DNA of 64,000 nt from Planctomycetota bacterium (GTDB taxonomy: Bacteria; Planctomycetota; Phycisphaerae; UBA1845), in contig JACQFE010000045.1 of assembly GCA_016200265.1 (NCBI GenBank), positions 62,001-126,000 on the forward strand. Direction: 5' to 3'. Positions 46,730 to 56,332 of the stretch are shown piece after piece. The notes beneath the pieces were generated by a model. It was not told the DNA's origin. It searched no databases and worked only from the letters and a program-made list of their open reading frames with translations. Within the stretch, counting starts at the first letter, position 1. Each line of letters begins with the position of its first letter. The translations under genes were made by a program, and so were the position numbers.

Positions 46730-46879
46730 CAAGAATTTCGAAGTGCGAAGTTCAAAGAGCAGTCAGAACCGCGACAGAATGGAGCGGCCAGACGTCGGCG
46801 AACAGCGCATTTGGGAACTCGGGCCGCTCGTTAACCCGTCGCCGACGCTCCGGGCTGTGTTGGGTCAAGCAAAGCCTTT

Positions 46880-47167
46880 TCATTCACCGAATACCGCGCG
46901 AACGACATCCGATGCAACACCTTCGATTCGCACGGTCTTCAGCGGAACGGTTTTGCCGGCAACCACAATAACTGCGCGTTTTGAAACTCCGAAGAGATCC
47001 GCCAGAAATTCAGCGAGCGCGGCATTGGCTTTCCCCTTTTCCGGCGCTGCGGCGACCGCGATCCGAGCACGTCCCTGCCATTCGCCCAAATAACGCGTCC
47101 GCGATGCTCCCGGCACGATTTTCACCGGAAGCAGAACCGCCCCTGACTCAGCCGTGATCTTCAACAC
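46880..47167 (-). CDS. DUF167/YggU-family protein
   Basis: This 95-residue protein matches the small YggU/DUF167 family: VKIVPGASRTRYLGEWQGR, VAAAPEKGKANAALAEFLAD and GVSKRAVIVVAGKTVPLKTV are its standard landmarks. It forms a compact alpha/beta fold of unknown function, frequently located near yggT/proC-type genes, and proC lies ~230 bases away here. It starts at a GTG (47167) with no evident ribosome-binding site. Confidence 0.9.
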   Translation of the reverse strand: MLKITAESGAVLLPVKIVPGASRTRYLGEWQGRARIAVAAAPEKGKANAALAEFLADLFGVSKRAVIVVAGKTVPLKTVRIEGVASDVVRAVFGE

Positions 47168-47253
47168 GTCGATATTGTATCCATTCGGCGGTATTCTTCA
47201 GACACGAATTTGCGATGAACTGCGCGACCGTCATGAGAGTGACTGCTTGACCA

Positions 47254-47351
47254 TCATGCTGAGCGACGCGAAGCATCTCGCCGAGATCCCTTGTCCCGCA
47301 TTCTGGCACGCAGGATGACGGTGCGGTTTCTGGGCGATCTCAGAATGACGC
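47254..47351. repeat. ~96-bp dispersed element with terminal inverted repeats, copy B
   Basis: Like copy A at 13195-13290, it starts TCATGCTGAG, contains GCGAAGCATCTCG and CAGGATGACG internally and ends CTCAGAATGA. The middle differs. It sits about 45 bases upstream of proC, between yggU and proC, so it may lie in the proC leader. Confidence 0.75.
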
Positions 47352-47394
47352 TCAGCGTGACATCGTTCCGGCTACTAACAATAAAGGTGTGATC

Positions 47395-48210
47395 GTGGCA
47401 CAATATGAAATCGGAGTCATTGGCTCCGGCAACGCGGCCGAGGGGATCGTTCACGCCATCGTGCGGAACACGATTCTCTTTGCTGATCGCATTATCGCGT
47501 CCGACCCCGGTGAAAATCGCCGCAAGCTGTTCGCCGAGCGATTCAACATCGCGGTGACGGCCGACAATCGTGCGCTCGTGCAGAATTGCGATATCATCAT
47601 CTTCGCGGTCAAGCCGCAACAGCACGTGGATATGGTCAAAGCAATCGCCGATGTCGTGCGAGAGGATCATCTGATCGTCTCGATCATGGCCGGCGTCTCC
47701 ACGCGAACGATCGAGTCGAACTTTGCGGACCGAAAAATTCGCGTCGTGCGGGCCATGCCGAATCTTCCGATCCACGTGGGAGCGGGAATGGCCGGCGTGT
47801 GCCGCGGATCGCACGCTCAGCCGGTAGATGTGCTTCGCGCCCAGCGAATTTTCGAGGCCGGCGGGCGCTGCATCGTGATCGACGATGAGGCTCAGATGGA
47901 CGCGGTGACGGCCGTCTCCGGCTCAGGCCCGGCGTATTTCTATTACTTCGTCGAAGCGATTACCGCCGCAGGAGTGAAGATCGGCCTATCGCCGCGTGAG
48001 GCCGACATCCTCGCCAAACAAGCCTGCCTCGGCGCCGCCCGCATGATGCTCGAATCCGGTGAATCACCGGCAGTGCTTCGCCAAAAAGTCACTTCCCCCA
48101 GCGGCACCACCCAGGCGGCCATCGAGTCCATGACCACCGGCCACGTGTTCGACCAAATCATCGAAGGCGTCGTGGCGGCGCATCGACGGGGGCAAGAGCT
48201 TGGACGGTAG
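47395..48210 (+). CDS. proC: Pyrroline-5-carboxylate reductase
   Basis: ProC reduces 1-pyrroline-5-carboxylate to proline with NAD(P)H, the last step of proline synthesis. The protein has the N-terminal dinucleotide fold IGVIGSGNAAEGIVHAIV, the IIFAVKPQQ segment, and the dimer/active-site motifs SGSGPAYFYYFVEAITAAGV and KVTSPSGTTQAAIESM. I chose GTG 47395 with AAAGG 7 bases upstream; a GTG at 47389 is two codons earlier. 271 residues, typical length. It follows a dispersed repeat element in its leader region. No proA/proB is in this window. Confidence 0.95.
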   Translation: MAQYEIGVIGSGNAAEGIVHAIVRNTILFADRIIASDPGENRRKLFAERFNIAVTADNRALVQNCDIIIFAVKPQQHVDMVKAIADVVREDHLIVSIMAGVSTRTIESNFADRKIRVVRAMPNLPIHVGAGMAGVCRGSHAQPVDVLRAQRIFEAGGRCIVIDDEAQMDAVTAVSGSGPAYFYYFVEAITAAGVKIGLSPREADILAKQACLGAARMMLESGESPAVLRQKVTSPSGTTQAAIESMTTGHVFDQIIEGVVAAHRRGQELGR

Positions 48211-48333
48211 CGGGCATTTACCATTTCGCCGATAACATTATGAATTGCGTCGTTTTCGAAGGCAGAGAATTGCGGACGCGGGCGAGATGTCGGTGACGCA
48301 GATTACGCTCATCATTGGATCAAGAGACCAGAT

Positions 48334-49518
48334 TTGCCACTTAGGACAATTTTTCTACGCCTGATGTTGTGGTCGCTGGGATTGGCGGCCATGCTCGGCG
48401 TGCTCGCGGTTCTGCTGCAAGGCGGCGATCTCGTATGGCGAATCGTCGGTACGGGCATCGCCACCGCTGTGGCCTGTGCGCTTATGCTTCCGGCATCGGC
48501 GCTGGTCGATCGCGCACAATTCCGCTGGGCCGGACTCCTCGGAATGGCCGCCGTCATCGTCGAATTCCTGTTGGCATTGTCGCTCATCTGGCAAATCGCA
48601 AAGCCTTTATTCGGCACGGTGGTGGACATCGAACTGAAGATCGCCCTGACGATGATTTTCCTGAGCATCGCCGTGGTTCTGGCGATCGCACTTGCGAAGC
48701 CGCTTTGCATTCCGCGACACTCGATTGCCGCTCGAACCGGACTCGCGTTCATCGCCGCTGGGTTCATCGCCTATTTTGCGGCGATCTGGATCAACTACCG
48801 TTTCTACACGACTCGCAGCGAGAGCATTTGGCAAACGGCCAATGCCGTGTTGGTTTGCGGCCTCCTGCTCGTGCCCAGCCTCTTTGGGATTGCCGCGACC
48901 GAACGGCGGAGTTGGCGATGGGCCGGAATCATCGCGGGCTTCGTCGCCTGCCTCATGTGGGTTATTGAGGCCTGGAATCCGATGGGTAGCGATTTCGGCA
49001 CGGTCATCTTTTGCACGTTGTTGAATTTGGCCGCCGTCGTCGCTCACGCCAATCTTTGCATCGCTGCCACGCGACTGTCACCCCATCAACTCTGGATTCG
49101 ACAAGGCACGATTACCGCGACCATGGCGACCGCAATGGGCGTCGTCCTATGGGTCATCAGGGATCGATTTCCACACGCGCTGCGGATTGAGCAAGACTTG
49201 ATTGGTCGGGCTATGGAAGCAACCGGAATTATCGCCGCCTGTGGCACGCTGGCCATGCTCGTCCTTGCGCGGATTAACCGCAAGGTGGACCTCGACCCCC
49301 GCTCGATCGATCTGGCCGAAATCGACCTCATCTGCCCGAGATGCCGCAGAAATCAATCGCTGGCAGTCGGCGAATCGGCATGTGCATCTTGCGGACTTCG
49401 CATCTCCATCCGCGTAGAGGAGCCTCGTTGTGCGAATTGTGATTACCTCCTTCGTGGCCTGACCTCTGATCGCTGCCCGGAATGCGGAACACCGGTCTGT
49501 TCGCCAGTTTCGATGTGA
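48334..49518 (+). CDS. Multi-pass membrane protein with C-terminal zinc ribbons
   Basis: This 394-residue protein has about eight hydrophobic helices (LMLWSLGLAAMLGVLAVLL, AALVDRAQFRWAGLLGMAAV, LTMIFLSIAVVLAIALA, and others) over the first ~320 residues. The last ~75 residues are soluble, with two zinc-binding segments: CPRCRRNQSLAVGESACASC and CANCDYLLRGLTSDRCPECG followed by TPV. The second is a Cys4 ribbon found in three proteins of this window. TTG 48334 is taken as start; ATG 48364 is the alternative. I do not recognise a function; a sensor or assembly role is possible. Nearest neighbours are unrelated. Confidence 0.75.
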   Translation: MPLRTIFLRLMLWSLGLAAMLGVLAVLLQGGDLVWRIVGTGIATAVACALMLPASALVDRAQFRWAGLLGMAAVIVEFLLALSLIWQIAKPLFGTVVDIELKIALTMIFLSIAVVLAIALAKPLCIPRHSIAARTGLAFIAAGFIAYFAAIWINYRFYTTRSESIWQTANAVLVCGLLLVPSLFGIAATERRSWRWAGIIAGFVACLMWVIEAWNPMGSDFGTVIFCTLLNLAAVVAHANLCIAATRLSPHQLWIRQGTITATMATAMGVVLWVIRDRFPHALRIEQDLIGRAMEATGIIAACGTLAMLVLARINRKVDLDPRSIDLAEIDLICPRCRRNQSLAVGESACASCGLRISIRVEEPRCANCDYLLRGLTSDRCPECGTPVCSPVSM

Positions 49519-49863
49519 AAGTCGCCGGAATTCTCTTGAGTATCAAAACGGGCGAATAGGGAACGGGTCGCCCTCTCCACCAGCACTGCGCCCAGACTAC
49601 CACGCAAATGTCGATGCTGGCATTCAGGCCAAATCGAAAGTCGCATTCAAGTTTTTCAGTGTTGAGAGCCGAATTATGTGCAAGCCGGGAGCGGGCTGGT
49701 AGGGGTTCGAGACGTGCAAGGGTCTGATTGGATACAGACCTTTGCGCGGTCATCAGTCTTCTCTCCGGCAAAACCGGTCGATGGGCAGCAGGAGGCGGCC
49801 CGGCGATTCGGACGGCGATCCGCCTCCATTTTTTTCCGGACTCTTTGTCCCAGGGGATTCGCC
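49519..49863. other. Intergenic region, 345 bp
   Basis: This gap lies before the ParA-like gene. The open frame of that gene extends upstream to 49678, but the upstream part has no ribosome-binding site and non-protein-like composition, so I treat it as non-coding. No repeat, RNA gene or convincing promoter was identified. Confidence 0.4.
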
Positions 49864-51336
49864 GTGTACACAATCACCATTGCCAATCAAAAGGGCGGCT
49901 GCGGTAAGACAACGGTCGCCATCAACTTGGCCGCTTCCATAGCCCGTGAAGGCCGAAGAACGCTTTTGGTTGATCTCGACCCCCAGGGACATTGCGCCCT
50001 TGGCATGGCCGTCCCAGACAATCAGGTCGATCTTTCGATTCTGGATTGCCTGCTCGGCCAATTAGAGGGAAATCCGACCGAACTTCCACGAGTGACTTGG
50101 CAAATTGCCCCGAATCTCGATCTCGCTCCGGCGAAAGCGAGTCTTGGCACGCTGGAGCCCAAAGTCGGAGATCGGCCTGACGCCGACGGCTTGCTTCGCG
50201 ATCTCCTTCAACCAATCGATGGACGCTACGACTACTGCATTGTTGATTGCCCGCCACACCTTGGATTGCTCATGCGAAACGGCCTTCGGTCGGCGGATGA
50301 AGTCGTGATTCCGGTCGATACCGGCTACTTCTCCCTTCACGGCCTGGGCCAGCAGCTTGCTACGATGGAAAAGCTGGCCGAGCGAAACAACGTCAAGCCG
50401 ACCGTGCGGATTTTGTGCAATCAATATGACATTCGCACGAAGCTTGCGCGGGAGGTGTTGGCCGAGCTGCGGGCGCGCTTCAAGGGTTTAGTTTATGAGA
50501 CGATCGTGAACTTCAATACGAAGCTGAAGGAAGGTGCGAGCTTCGGACAGCCAATCACGGAATTTGCGCCAAACAGCATGGGCGCGAAGGACTTTCAAAA
50601 GTTGGCCCGCGAACTTCTGGCCCGAGATCGTGCAACCGCTCCCACCGCCGAATTGATCCAACATATGGAACGATTGGCCGCCGATGCGGATCGATTGCTC
50701 GCTACCACTACAACGTTGGTTCGACAGGGCTCCGCTGAAATTATTCCCCCAGCCCAAGGACTGGGGCACCCGCTGGCCTCGAGGGTTTCCGCGCCAGCAC
50801 CAAACGGCTCTTCGTTTGTTTCACCAAATCCCGCATTCGTTGCCGGCGCGGGTGCGATGGAACCATCTCAACCCGATTTCTCGGCGCGAGTCGCCGCACG
50901 AAACCTACCGCCCCAAGTCACAAGTCCCTCATCCGTCATTCAAGCGCCGACATCGACTTCGCGAATTCCGGCCACGCCGATTCGCACTTCGCCATCGATA
51001 GGTATTCCAGTTCCCGCCTCAACGCCGGAAGAAATCGATCGAAAAATTGCGGCCATATATGGCGTGCAGCAGGAAGGCGAGGTGGCCATTTTCCGCAGTC
51101 GCAATATCGATGCGAGCGAAATCCAGATTGCAGGCGATTTCAACGATTGGATGCCGCACACGACTCCCATGCGAAAACTCAACGGCGGGGAATTTGAAGC
51201 GCGCCTTCGCCTTCCGCGCGGACGCTATCGCTATCGCCTCGTCGTGGATGGCCGATGGTCGCACGACATCTTTAACCCTGTGATTGAAACCAACGAATAC
51301 GGAGAATTGAATTCCGTCGTTGAAATAAAGCAGTAA
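49864..51336 (+). CDS. ParA/MinD-type ATPase fused to a C-terminal CBM48-like (AMPK glycogen-binding) domain
   Basis: The start is GTG 49864, with AGGGG ~8 bases upstream. The N-terminal ~255 residues are a ParA-like ATPase: deviant Walker A KGGCGKTT (10-17), [15 protein letters not shown], Walker B-like [11 protein letters not shown], and [15 protein letters not shown] ~130-residue Ala/Pro/Ser-rich linker follows. Residues ~400-490 (51064-51333) form an E-set/CBM48-type domain: [40 protein letters not shown] and [10 protein letters not shown], as in the AMPK beta subunit and branching enzymes. ParA ATPases position DNA or cell structures; CBM48 domains bind alpha-glucans. The combination suggests positioning or sensing of polysaccharide. 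490 residues, next to glycosyltransferases. Confidence 0.9.
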   Translation: MYTITIANQKGGCGKTTVAINLAASIAREGRRTLLVDLDPQGHCALGMAVPDNQVDLSILDCLLGQLEGNPTELPRVTWQIAPNLDLAPAKASLGTLEPKVGDRPDADGLLRDLLQPIDGRYDYCIVDCPPHLGLLMRNGLRSADEVVIPVDTGYFSLHGLGQQLATMEKLAERNNVKPTVRILCNQYDIRTKLAREVLAELRARFKGLVYETIVNFNTKLKEGASFGQPITEFAPNSMGAKDFQKLARELLARDRATAPTAELIQHMERLAADADRLLATTTTLVRQGSAEIIPPAQGLGHPLASRVSAPAPNGSSFVSPNPAFVAGAGAMEPSQPDFSARVAARNLPPQVTSPSSVIQAPTSTSRIPATPIRTSPSIGIPVPASTPEEIDRKIAAIYGVQQEGEVAIFRSRNIDASEIQIAGDFNDWMPHTTPMRKLNGGEFEARLRLPRGRYRYRLVVDGRWSHDIFNPVIETNEYGELNSVVEIKQ

Positions 51337-51488
51337 GCCCCCAGGACAAATTCAGGAGTCCTTCGCTTGGAAGCTGCGCACCAGCTTCAGTGCTGCTCTG
51401 CGCTCCTCCTGAGCTGGAGTCGATCAGCCAATTCCAATTAAGGCCGATAACTCACTCTTCAAGCCCATTGCGTCGATATCCACGCTGA

Positions 51489-52571
51489 ATGAACGATTCA
51501 ATGGGAGTTACCATCCACAGCGCTGGTGATCGAGCCTGCGCGAGCGATGCTTCGAATCGACGAGACGTTTCCGTCGTCATGACCATCAAGAACGACTCTA
51601 TGGGGCTCACGCAGACGCTGGATTCGCTTGTCCAACAAGCACGATTACCGGACGACATCGTGATCGTCGATGGCGGATCAAGTGACGGGACCCTGGATGT
51701 GGCAAAAGTGTTTGCGGAGACGCATCCCATGGCACGCGTCGTCATCGCGCCGGGGGCCAATATCGCCCGCGGTCGCAACATCGGCGTGGCCGATGCGAGT
51801 GGTGAAATCATTGCGACGATCGACGCCGGCTGCCGGGCCGATCCCTATTGGCTCGCCAATTTAATAGCCCCATTCGAGCGAGATCCGCAAATCGAATTCG
51901 TGGCCGGCATTTATCGAATCGAGCCGCGAAATCTATTTGAACAAGTCGTCGGGCTTGCGACCATGCGCGGACAACTTGAACCGTTCAATCCGGCCAGATT
52001 CAATCCTTCGGCGCGATCGATGGCGTTGACGAAGTCGCTATGGCAGCGTGCCGGCGGCTGGCCGGAATGGGTGGACTTCTCCGAAGACACGCTCTTCGAT
52101 CTTAAGCTGCGGGCGATGGGTGCCGAGCCGTACTTCGCGGGCGACGCGGTCGTGCATTGGCGGCCACGAACTTCATTACGTTCGGTAGCCCGCCAATTCT
52201 ATGGTTACGGCACGGGTCGCGGCCAAACCCAAATTGAGTCGGAGCAAATTCATTACAACCTCCGCAACTTTGCGATGATCGCGGCTTGCACGATCGGCCT
52301 TGCTTTTTCATGGTGGGCATTCGTACCTCTGCTCGCCTTCGCAACTTACTTCTATGTGTACGCATTTCACAATCGAGCAATAAAAATTGTCCGACGGACG
52401 CGGCACCGAATCGCTTACCCGTTATGCATGGTCGTCATGTGGACGGTGCTGGCTTCGCACACAATGGGCTTTGTAGTCGGCACTTTGCGTCGATGGCGGG
52501 GCGGAAATACTCTTGCGAAACTGAGAGAATCGTATTTTCCCACACACATCCAGAAACACGCCGGCACATAG
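51489..52571 (+). CDS. Glycosyltransferase family 2 with membrane anchor
   Basis: This 360-residue protein has a GT-A fold: VSVVMTIKNDSMGLTQTLDS, VIVDGGSSDGTLDVAKVF, IDAGCRADPYW (DxD-like Asp-Ala-Gly-Cys-Arg-Ala-Asp) and EDTLFDLKLRAMGAEP, which matches the general GT2 plan. Residues ~265-345 hold hydrophobic helices (ACTIGLAFSWWAFVPLLAFA, MVVMWTVLASHTMGFVVGTL), so it is probably bound to the inner membrane. It most likely transfers sugar to a lipid-linked or surface glycan. It lies 152 bases after the ParA-CBM48 gene and 6 bases before a GT4 gene, so the latter two form an operon. Confidence 0.9.
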   Translation: MNDSMGVTIHSAGDRACASDASNRRDVSVVMTIKNDSMGLTQTLDSLVQQARLPDDIVIVDGGSSDGTLDVAKVFAETHPMARVVIAPGANIARGRNIGVADASGEIIATIDAGCRADPYWLANLIAPFERDPQIEFVAGIYRIEPRNLFEQVVGLATMRGQLEPFNPARFNPSARSMALTKSLWQRAGGWPEWVDFSEDTLFDLKLRAMGAEPYFAGDAVVHWRPRTSLRSVARQFYGYGTGRGQTQIESEQIHYNLRNFAMIAACTIGLAFSWWAFVPLLAFATYFYVYAFHNRAIKIVRRTRHRIAYPLCMVVMWTVLASHTMGFVVGTLRRWRGGNTLAKLRESYFPTHIQKHAGT

Positions 52572-52577
52572 GAATTG

Positions 52578-54023
52578 ATGCACATGACCAACCGCAGGCG
52601 ATGGCTTTGCATTGCATACGCATTTCCACCCATTAACCGCAGCGGAACCCATCGCACGCTTGCATTCGTGAAGCACCTCTCTCGCTTTGGCTGGGACGCC
52701 ACGGTGCTGACGATCAACCCGTTCAGTGAGTCGTTGGACATGGAACTGAGTTCCGAAATCCCGCGAAACACGCGCATTGTTCGCACTCGATGCTCTGACT
52801 TCACGTCATTGTTCGCTCCGTTCGTACGATGGCGAAAGCGGGGAACGCACGATTTCAGAGTAGTCGAACAGAACACGCACAGGCAAGGCGGTCATGATTC
52901 CGCCGACGAACGGGCGGCGACGGAATCCCCCAAAAGCTCGTTGACAAACAGGCTCAAATGGGTCGAGCCGTGGCTCAAGCAAGCGCTGCAGCTGCCCGAC
53001 TCGAAAATTGGCTGGTTTCTCAGAGCATTTCCAATCGGCCTGCGAGCGGCGTTCCGAGACCGGCCGGACGTGATTTATTCGACCTCGCCGTACATGACCG
53101 CGCATTTGATTGCAATGGCCATCAGTACAATCACTCGAATTCCCTGGGTGGCGGATTTTCGCGATCCGTGGACGGAGAATCCGTTCCGCGAGATTCGTTT
53201 CGCTTCGCTTCGGCGAATTGATGCACGACTGGAATCCATGGTGCTTCGACGCGCTTCGCGGATCGTCTGCACGACGCCAACCATGTCGCAGTCCTTCGCC
53301 TCGCGCGGAAGCAAATTCGCCACGAAGACCATGTGCATCCCGAATGGAATCGACCTCGACCTCTGGGGCAATGTCAAGCCGTTGCGCGTCACGTCGCCCG
53401 ATGTCTTCACTTTTGTGCATGCAGGACAATTCTATGGTCGCCGGAATCCAGCCATCCTTTTCGACGGATTGCGGCAAGCGATCGCCAGGCAATCGCCGTC
53501 AACGAAACCGATTCGTCTGGTGTTGGCGGGATCAGAGCGATTTGACGGAGTTCCACTTGCGGAAATTGCAAGCGAACGTGGCGTCGGCAGTGCGGTAATT
53601 GTGCTCGGCTCGCGCGATCATCGTGAAACCATGTCGCTGATTGCGGGAGCGGATGCAAACGTCCTCGTCGGGGCGGAAGGCGAAGGTGCTGACATGCAGG
53701 TACCAAACAAGTTGTTTGAGTATCTCGGAGCGCGGCATCCAATTCTCGCGTTGATTGACCAGCAAAATCCCGCGGTTGAAATTCTGAATCGTTCCCGAGC
53801 CGACGCGATTGTTTGTGATCCAGTCGATTCAAAGGGCTTGGCCGAGCATATCGCCACGTTGGCGTTGAATGATCGAAACGTATCGGAAAATGCGTGGTGC
53901 GGGGTCGAGGAATACTCCCGGGGGCGGCGTGCGATGGAGTTGGAATCCCTTTTTTGCGAAATGCTCCACGAGAAGTGTTCGGCGCCGGCGTTCCCGCCCA
54001 AACCCGCTATTCTGCAAGGCTGA
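52578..54023 (+). CDS. Glycosyltransferase family 4 (GT-B)
   Basis: This 481-residue protein has the GT-B fold of family 4 enzymes. N-terminal: LCIAYAFPPINRSGTHRTLA, DVIYSTSPYMTAHLIAMAIS and WVADFRDPWTENPFREIRF. C-terminal nucleotide-sugar domain: VFTFVHAGQFYGRRNPAILF, LVLAGSERFDGVP and the GAEGEGADMQVPNKLFEYLG stretch, which carries the characteristic Glu-x7-Glu. There is an insert of ~70 residues with low-complexity character (~90-160) not common in the family. It starts at ATG 52578 with AGGA upstream. Its partner GT2 is immediately upstream, and together they suggest assembly of a surface polysaccharide. Confidence 0.91.
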   Translation: MHMTNRRRWLCIAYAFPPINRSGTHRTLAFVKHLSRFGWDATVLTINPFSESLDMELSSEIPRNTRIVRTRCSDFTSLFAPFVRWRKRGTHDFRVVEQNTHRQGGHDSADERAATESPKSSLTNRLKWVEPWLKQALQLPDSKIGWFLRAFPIGLRAAFRDRPDVIYSTSPYMTAHLIAMAISTITRIPWVADFRDPWTENPFREIRFASLRRIDARLESMVLRRASRIVCTTPTMSQSFASRGSKFATKTMCIPNGIDLDLWGNVKPLRVTSPDVFTFVHAGQFYGRRNPAILFDGLRQAIARQSPSTKPIRLVLAGSERFDGVPLAEIASERGVGSAVIVLGSRDHRETMSLIAGADANVLVGAEGEGADMQVPNKLFEYLGARHPILALIDQQNPAVEILNRSRADAIVCDPVDSKGLAEHIATLALNDRNVSENAWCGVEEYSRGRRAMELESLFCEMLHEKCSAPAFPPKPAILQG

Positions 54024-54184
54024 AGTTCCGCGTCGCTTGCATCTAATCTTGTAACTTCTACCTCGATCACGCCACGAATTTCTTCCAATTCTCGGAAGGA
54101 AACACTACCATTGGATACAATGCTCCATTGGCCCTTGGGTGCAAAGCGAGATTTTCACGGGAAATGGGTTCGAATTAGATCGCA

Positions 54185-56320
54185 ATGACAGTGAATCCGA
54201 GCATCGGGAATCCAGCCACACGAATGGCGCTGGATGAAGGATTGGCGGCAAAACTGCGGGCCATCATCTCGCGGCTGCGGATGTATCTTGCGCTTCAGGG
54301 CGCCGCCCGGTTGCTCGCATTTCTTGTGCTCGCGGCGTTCGCTCAGTTTGCGGTGGATTACGGTTCGAGAGGATTGCGAACAAGCATTCGCGCCGCACTT
54401 CTTGCGGGAATGGCCGTTACCAGCGCGGTGATCATCTGGCGGCAACTCATTCGCCCGCTGTCGGCGCCGGTAAGCCCGGCCGACATCGCCAATCTGATGG
54501 AGCGTCGCTCGCCGCAGCTTACTTCGCTGCTCGTGTCCGCGGTGCGATTCGCACGGGGCGACGTTGGCCCTGCGTCGATCAATTCCGGCCCATTGATGCA
54601 GGCCGTCGTCCAACAGGCGAATCGCGAGGTGCAGGGAGCCGATTTCGGCCAGGTCCTCAATTCCCGCGGAGCGAGGCGAAGCGGCGTCATGGTTCTCGGA
54701 ACTCTGCTCGTCGCGGCCCTTACGCTTTTTCTCGCACCGGAATTCACCACGATCTGGTTCTCGCGAAATGTTTTCCTTCGAGATGTCGAATGGCCACGCC
54801 GCACGCACCTCATCGTCGATCTGACCGGCGGTGAATTGGTCGGGGCCCGCGGGGACGATTTGGTCATCCAGGCATCCGCCCAAGGCGATCAGCCACGGGA
54901 AGTCGAATTCGCATATACGACGGCGTCCGGCAAGCGCGGCCGAGAAACAATGGCGACGGTGGGCGCCGAAGGTGCATATCATTATCGTTTCACCTTCAAG
55001 AATGCCGCCGAGGATTTCGATTTCTACCTCCTAGGCGGGGACGATATCACATCGGTCATGCATGCGCGACTGCTCGAACGACCGCACGTCGATCACAGCG
55101 AAATCACCATCGTTTCGCCGAAGTATTCCAAGCTGCCGCCGGCCAAGCTAGGTGATGGCGAGCGGTCGGCACAAGCCCTTCTGGGCAGTCAGGTCACTTT
55201 TTCGATCCAGGCCAACAAGCCGCTAAAAAAGGCAACGTTGATGGTCGGTCAAAAGGCGGTCGCGGACGCCGATGTCTCGCAAGCTCGCGCGTGGCTGACG
55301 GTTTCTCCGCAGGATTCCCAGACGTATCACTTCGATCTCATTGACGAAGTTGGCCTTGAAGACAAACGGCCAACGCTTTTCTCTATTCGCACACTGCGCG
55401 ACGAGCCGCCGCGTGCGCGGCTGAAGGTGCCCGGAGTTGGTGAGATGATTACGCCTGAGGCCGAACTCCCGCTCGAAATCGAGTTCAGCGACACGTACGG
55501 ACTGGCCTCGGTTGGCTTGGTTTTTCAGGTAATCCGAGATGATAGCCGCGAAGGAACAATTGCGCTGACTGATTTTGAATCCGGTCAAACGGTGTACACG
55601 CATGAGATGAAATGGAACGTAACTAGCGAAACGCTGACACCGGGCGATCGCCTGACGCTCGCCGGTCGAGCATTGGACTTCGATGATGTGTCGGGCCCCA
55701 ATGTGGGCCGTTCAGCGGAACTGACCTTTCGCGTCGTCACGCGGGAAGAACTGCTCTCCGAGCTTGCTCGGCGAGAACAGGAAATGCGCCAGGACCTGGA
55801 GCACTTGATCGACATCCAGGAGCAGGTTCGTAGCGCATTATTGAGTTTGATTGCCGCCGCCCAAACAGATTCGACATCGACGGAGTTTCTATCCAAAACC
55901 GCCAATCTCGAGCGAAAGCAACGCAGCCTGTTCGGCTCGCTGAACGTCATGCGGCAACAGTTGGAGCAGGTGTTTGGCGAATACAAAATCAACCAGTTAG
56001 CGACTCAGGCCCTCAATCAGCGACTCGGTGACGGCGTGGTCGAGCCGGTCGGACGGCTGGTCAAACGGGATTTGGTGACCGCCGTCGACCAGCTGAGGTC
56101 CTTTTTCCGCACTCCCACGGCGGAAATGGCCGATCGAGCGGATAAAGAACAAGTTGCAGTGTTGTCACAAATGCGATCGATCCTTGCGAACATGGTAGAA
56201 TTTGAAGGATATCAGGAGGCGGTCAACATGCTCCGCGACATCCTTCGACTCCAAAATGAACTGCGAACCGAAACGCTCAAGTCGGTTCAGGAGCAGGGGA
56301 AAGGCCTTTTTGACGATTAG
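54185..56320 (+). CDS. Membrane protein of DUF4175-like type
   Basis: This 711-residue protein has two N-terminal helices (~40-85, ARLLAFLVLAAFAQFAVDYG and AALLAGMAVTSAVIIW) and a third at ~165 (SGVMVLGTLLVAALTLFLAP). Then comes a large soluble domain with beta-sandwich-like segments (ARLKVPGVGEMITPEAELPL, EIEFSDTYGLASVGLVFQVI) and a C-terminal helical region with coiled-coil character (ARREQEMRQDLEHLIDIQEQ). This layout resembles DUF4175 proteins found in bacteria with complex envelopes. It begins a three-gene run with the next two genes (gaps 12 and 147 bases). Function unknown. Confidence 0.75.
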   Translation: MTVNPSIGNPATRMALDEGLAAKLRAIISRLRMYLALQGAARLLAFLVLAAFAQFAVDYGSRGLRTSIRAALLAGMAVTSAVIIWRQLIRPLSAPVSPADIANLMERRSPQLTSLLVSAVRFARGDVGPASINSGPLMQAVVQQANREVQGADFGQVLNSRGARRSGVMVLGTLLVAALTLFLAPEFTTIWFSRNVFLRDVEWPRRTHLIVDLTGGELVGARGDDLVIQASAQGDQPREVEFAYTTASGKRGRETMATVGAEGAYHYRFTFKNAAEDFDFYLLGGDDITSVMHARLLERPHVDHSEITIVSPKYSKLPPAKLGDGERSAQALLGSQVTFSIQANKPLKKATLMVGQKAVADADVSQARAWLTVSPQDSQTYHFDLIDEVGLEDKRPTLFSIRTLRDEPPRARLKVPGVGEMITPEAELPLEIEFSDTYGLASVGLVFQVIRDDSREGTIALTDFESGQTVYTHEMKWNVTSETLTPGDRLTLAGRALDFDDVSGPNVGRSAELTFRVVTREELLSELARREQEMRQDLEHLIDIQEQVRSALLSLIAAAQTDSTSTEFLSKTANLERKQRSLFGSLNVMRQQLEQVFGEYKINQLATQALNQRLGDGVVEPVGRLVKRDLVTAVDQLRSFFRTPTAEMADRADKEQVAVLSQMRSILANMVEFEGYQEAVNMLRDILRLQNELRTETLKSVQEQGKGLFDD

Positions 56321-56332
56321 TCAGGTGTGCAA

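Noticed and set aside
51371..51387. AAGCTG-CAGCTT hairpin after the ParA-CBM48 gene
   Set aside because: A six-base stem with no T-tract; could be chance.
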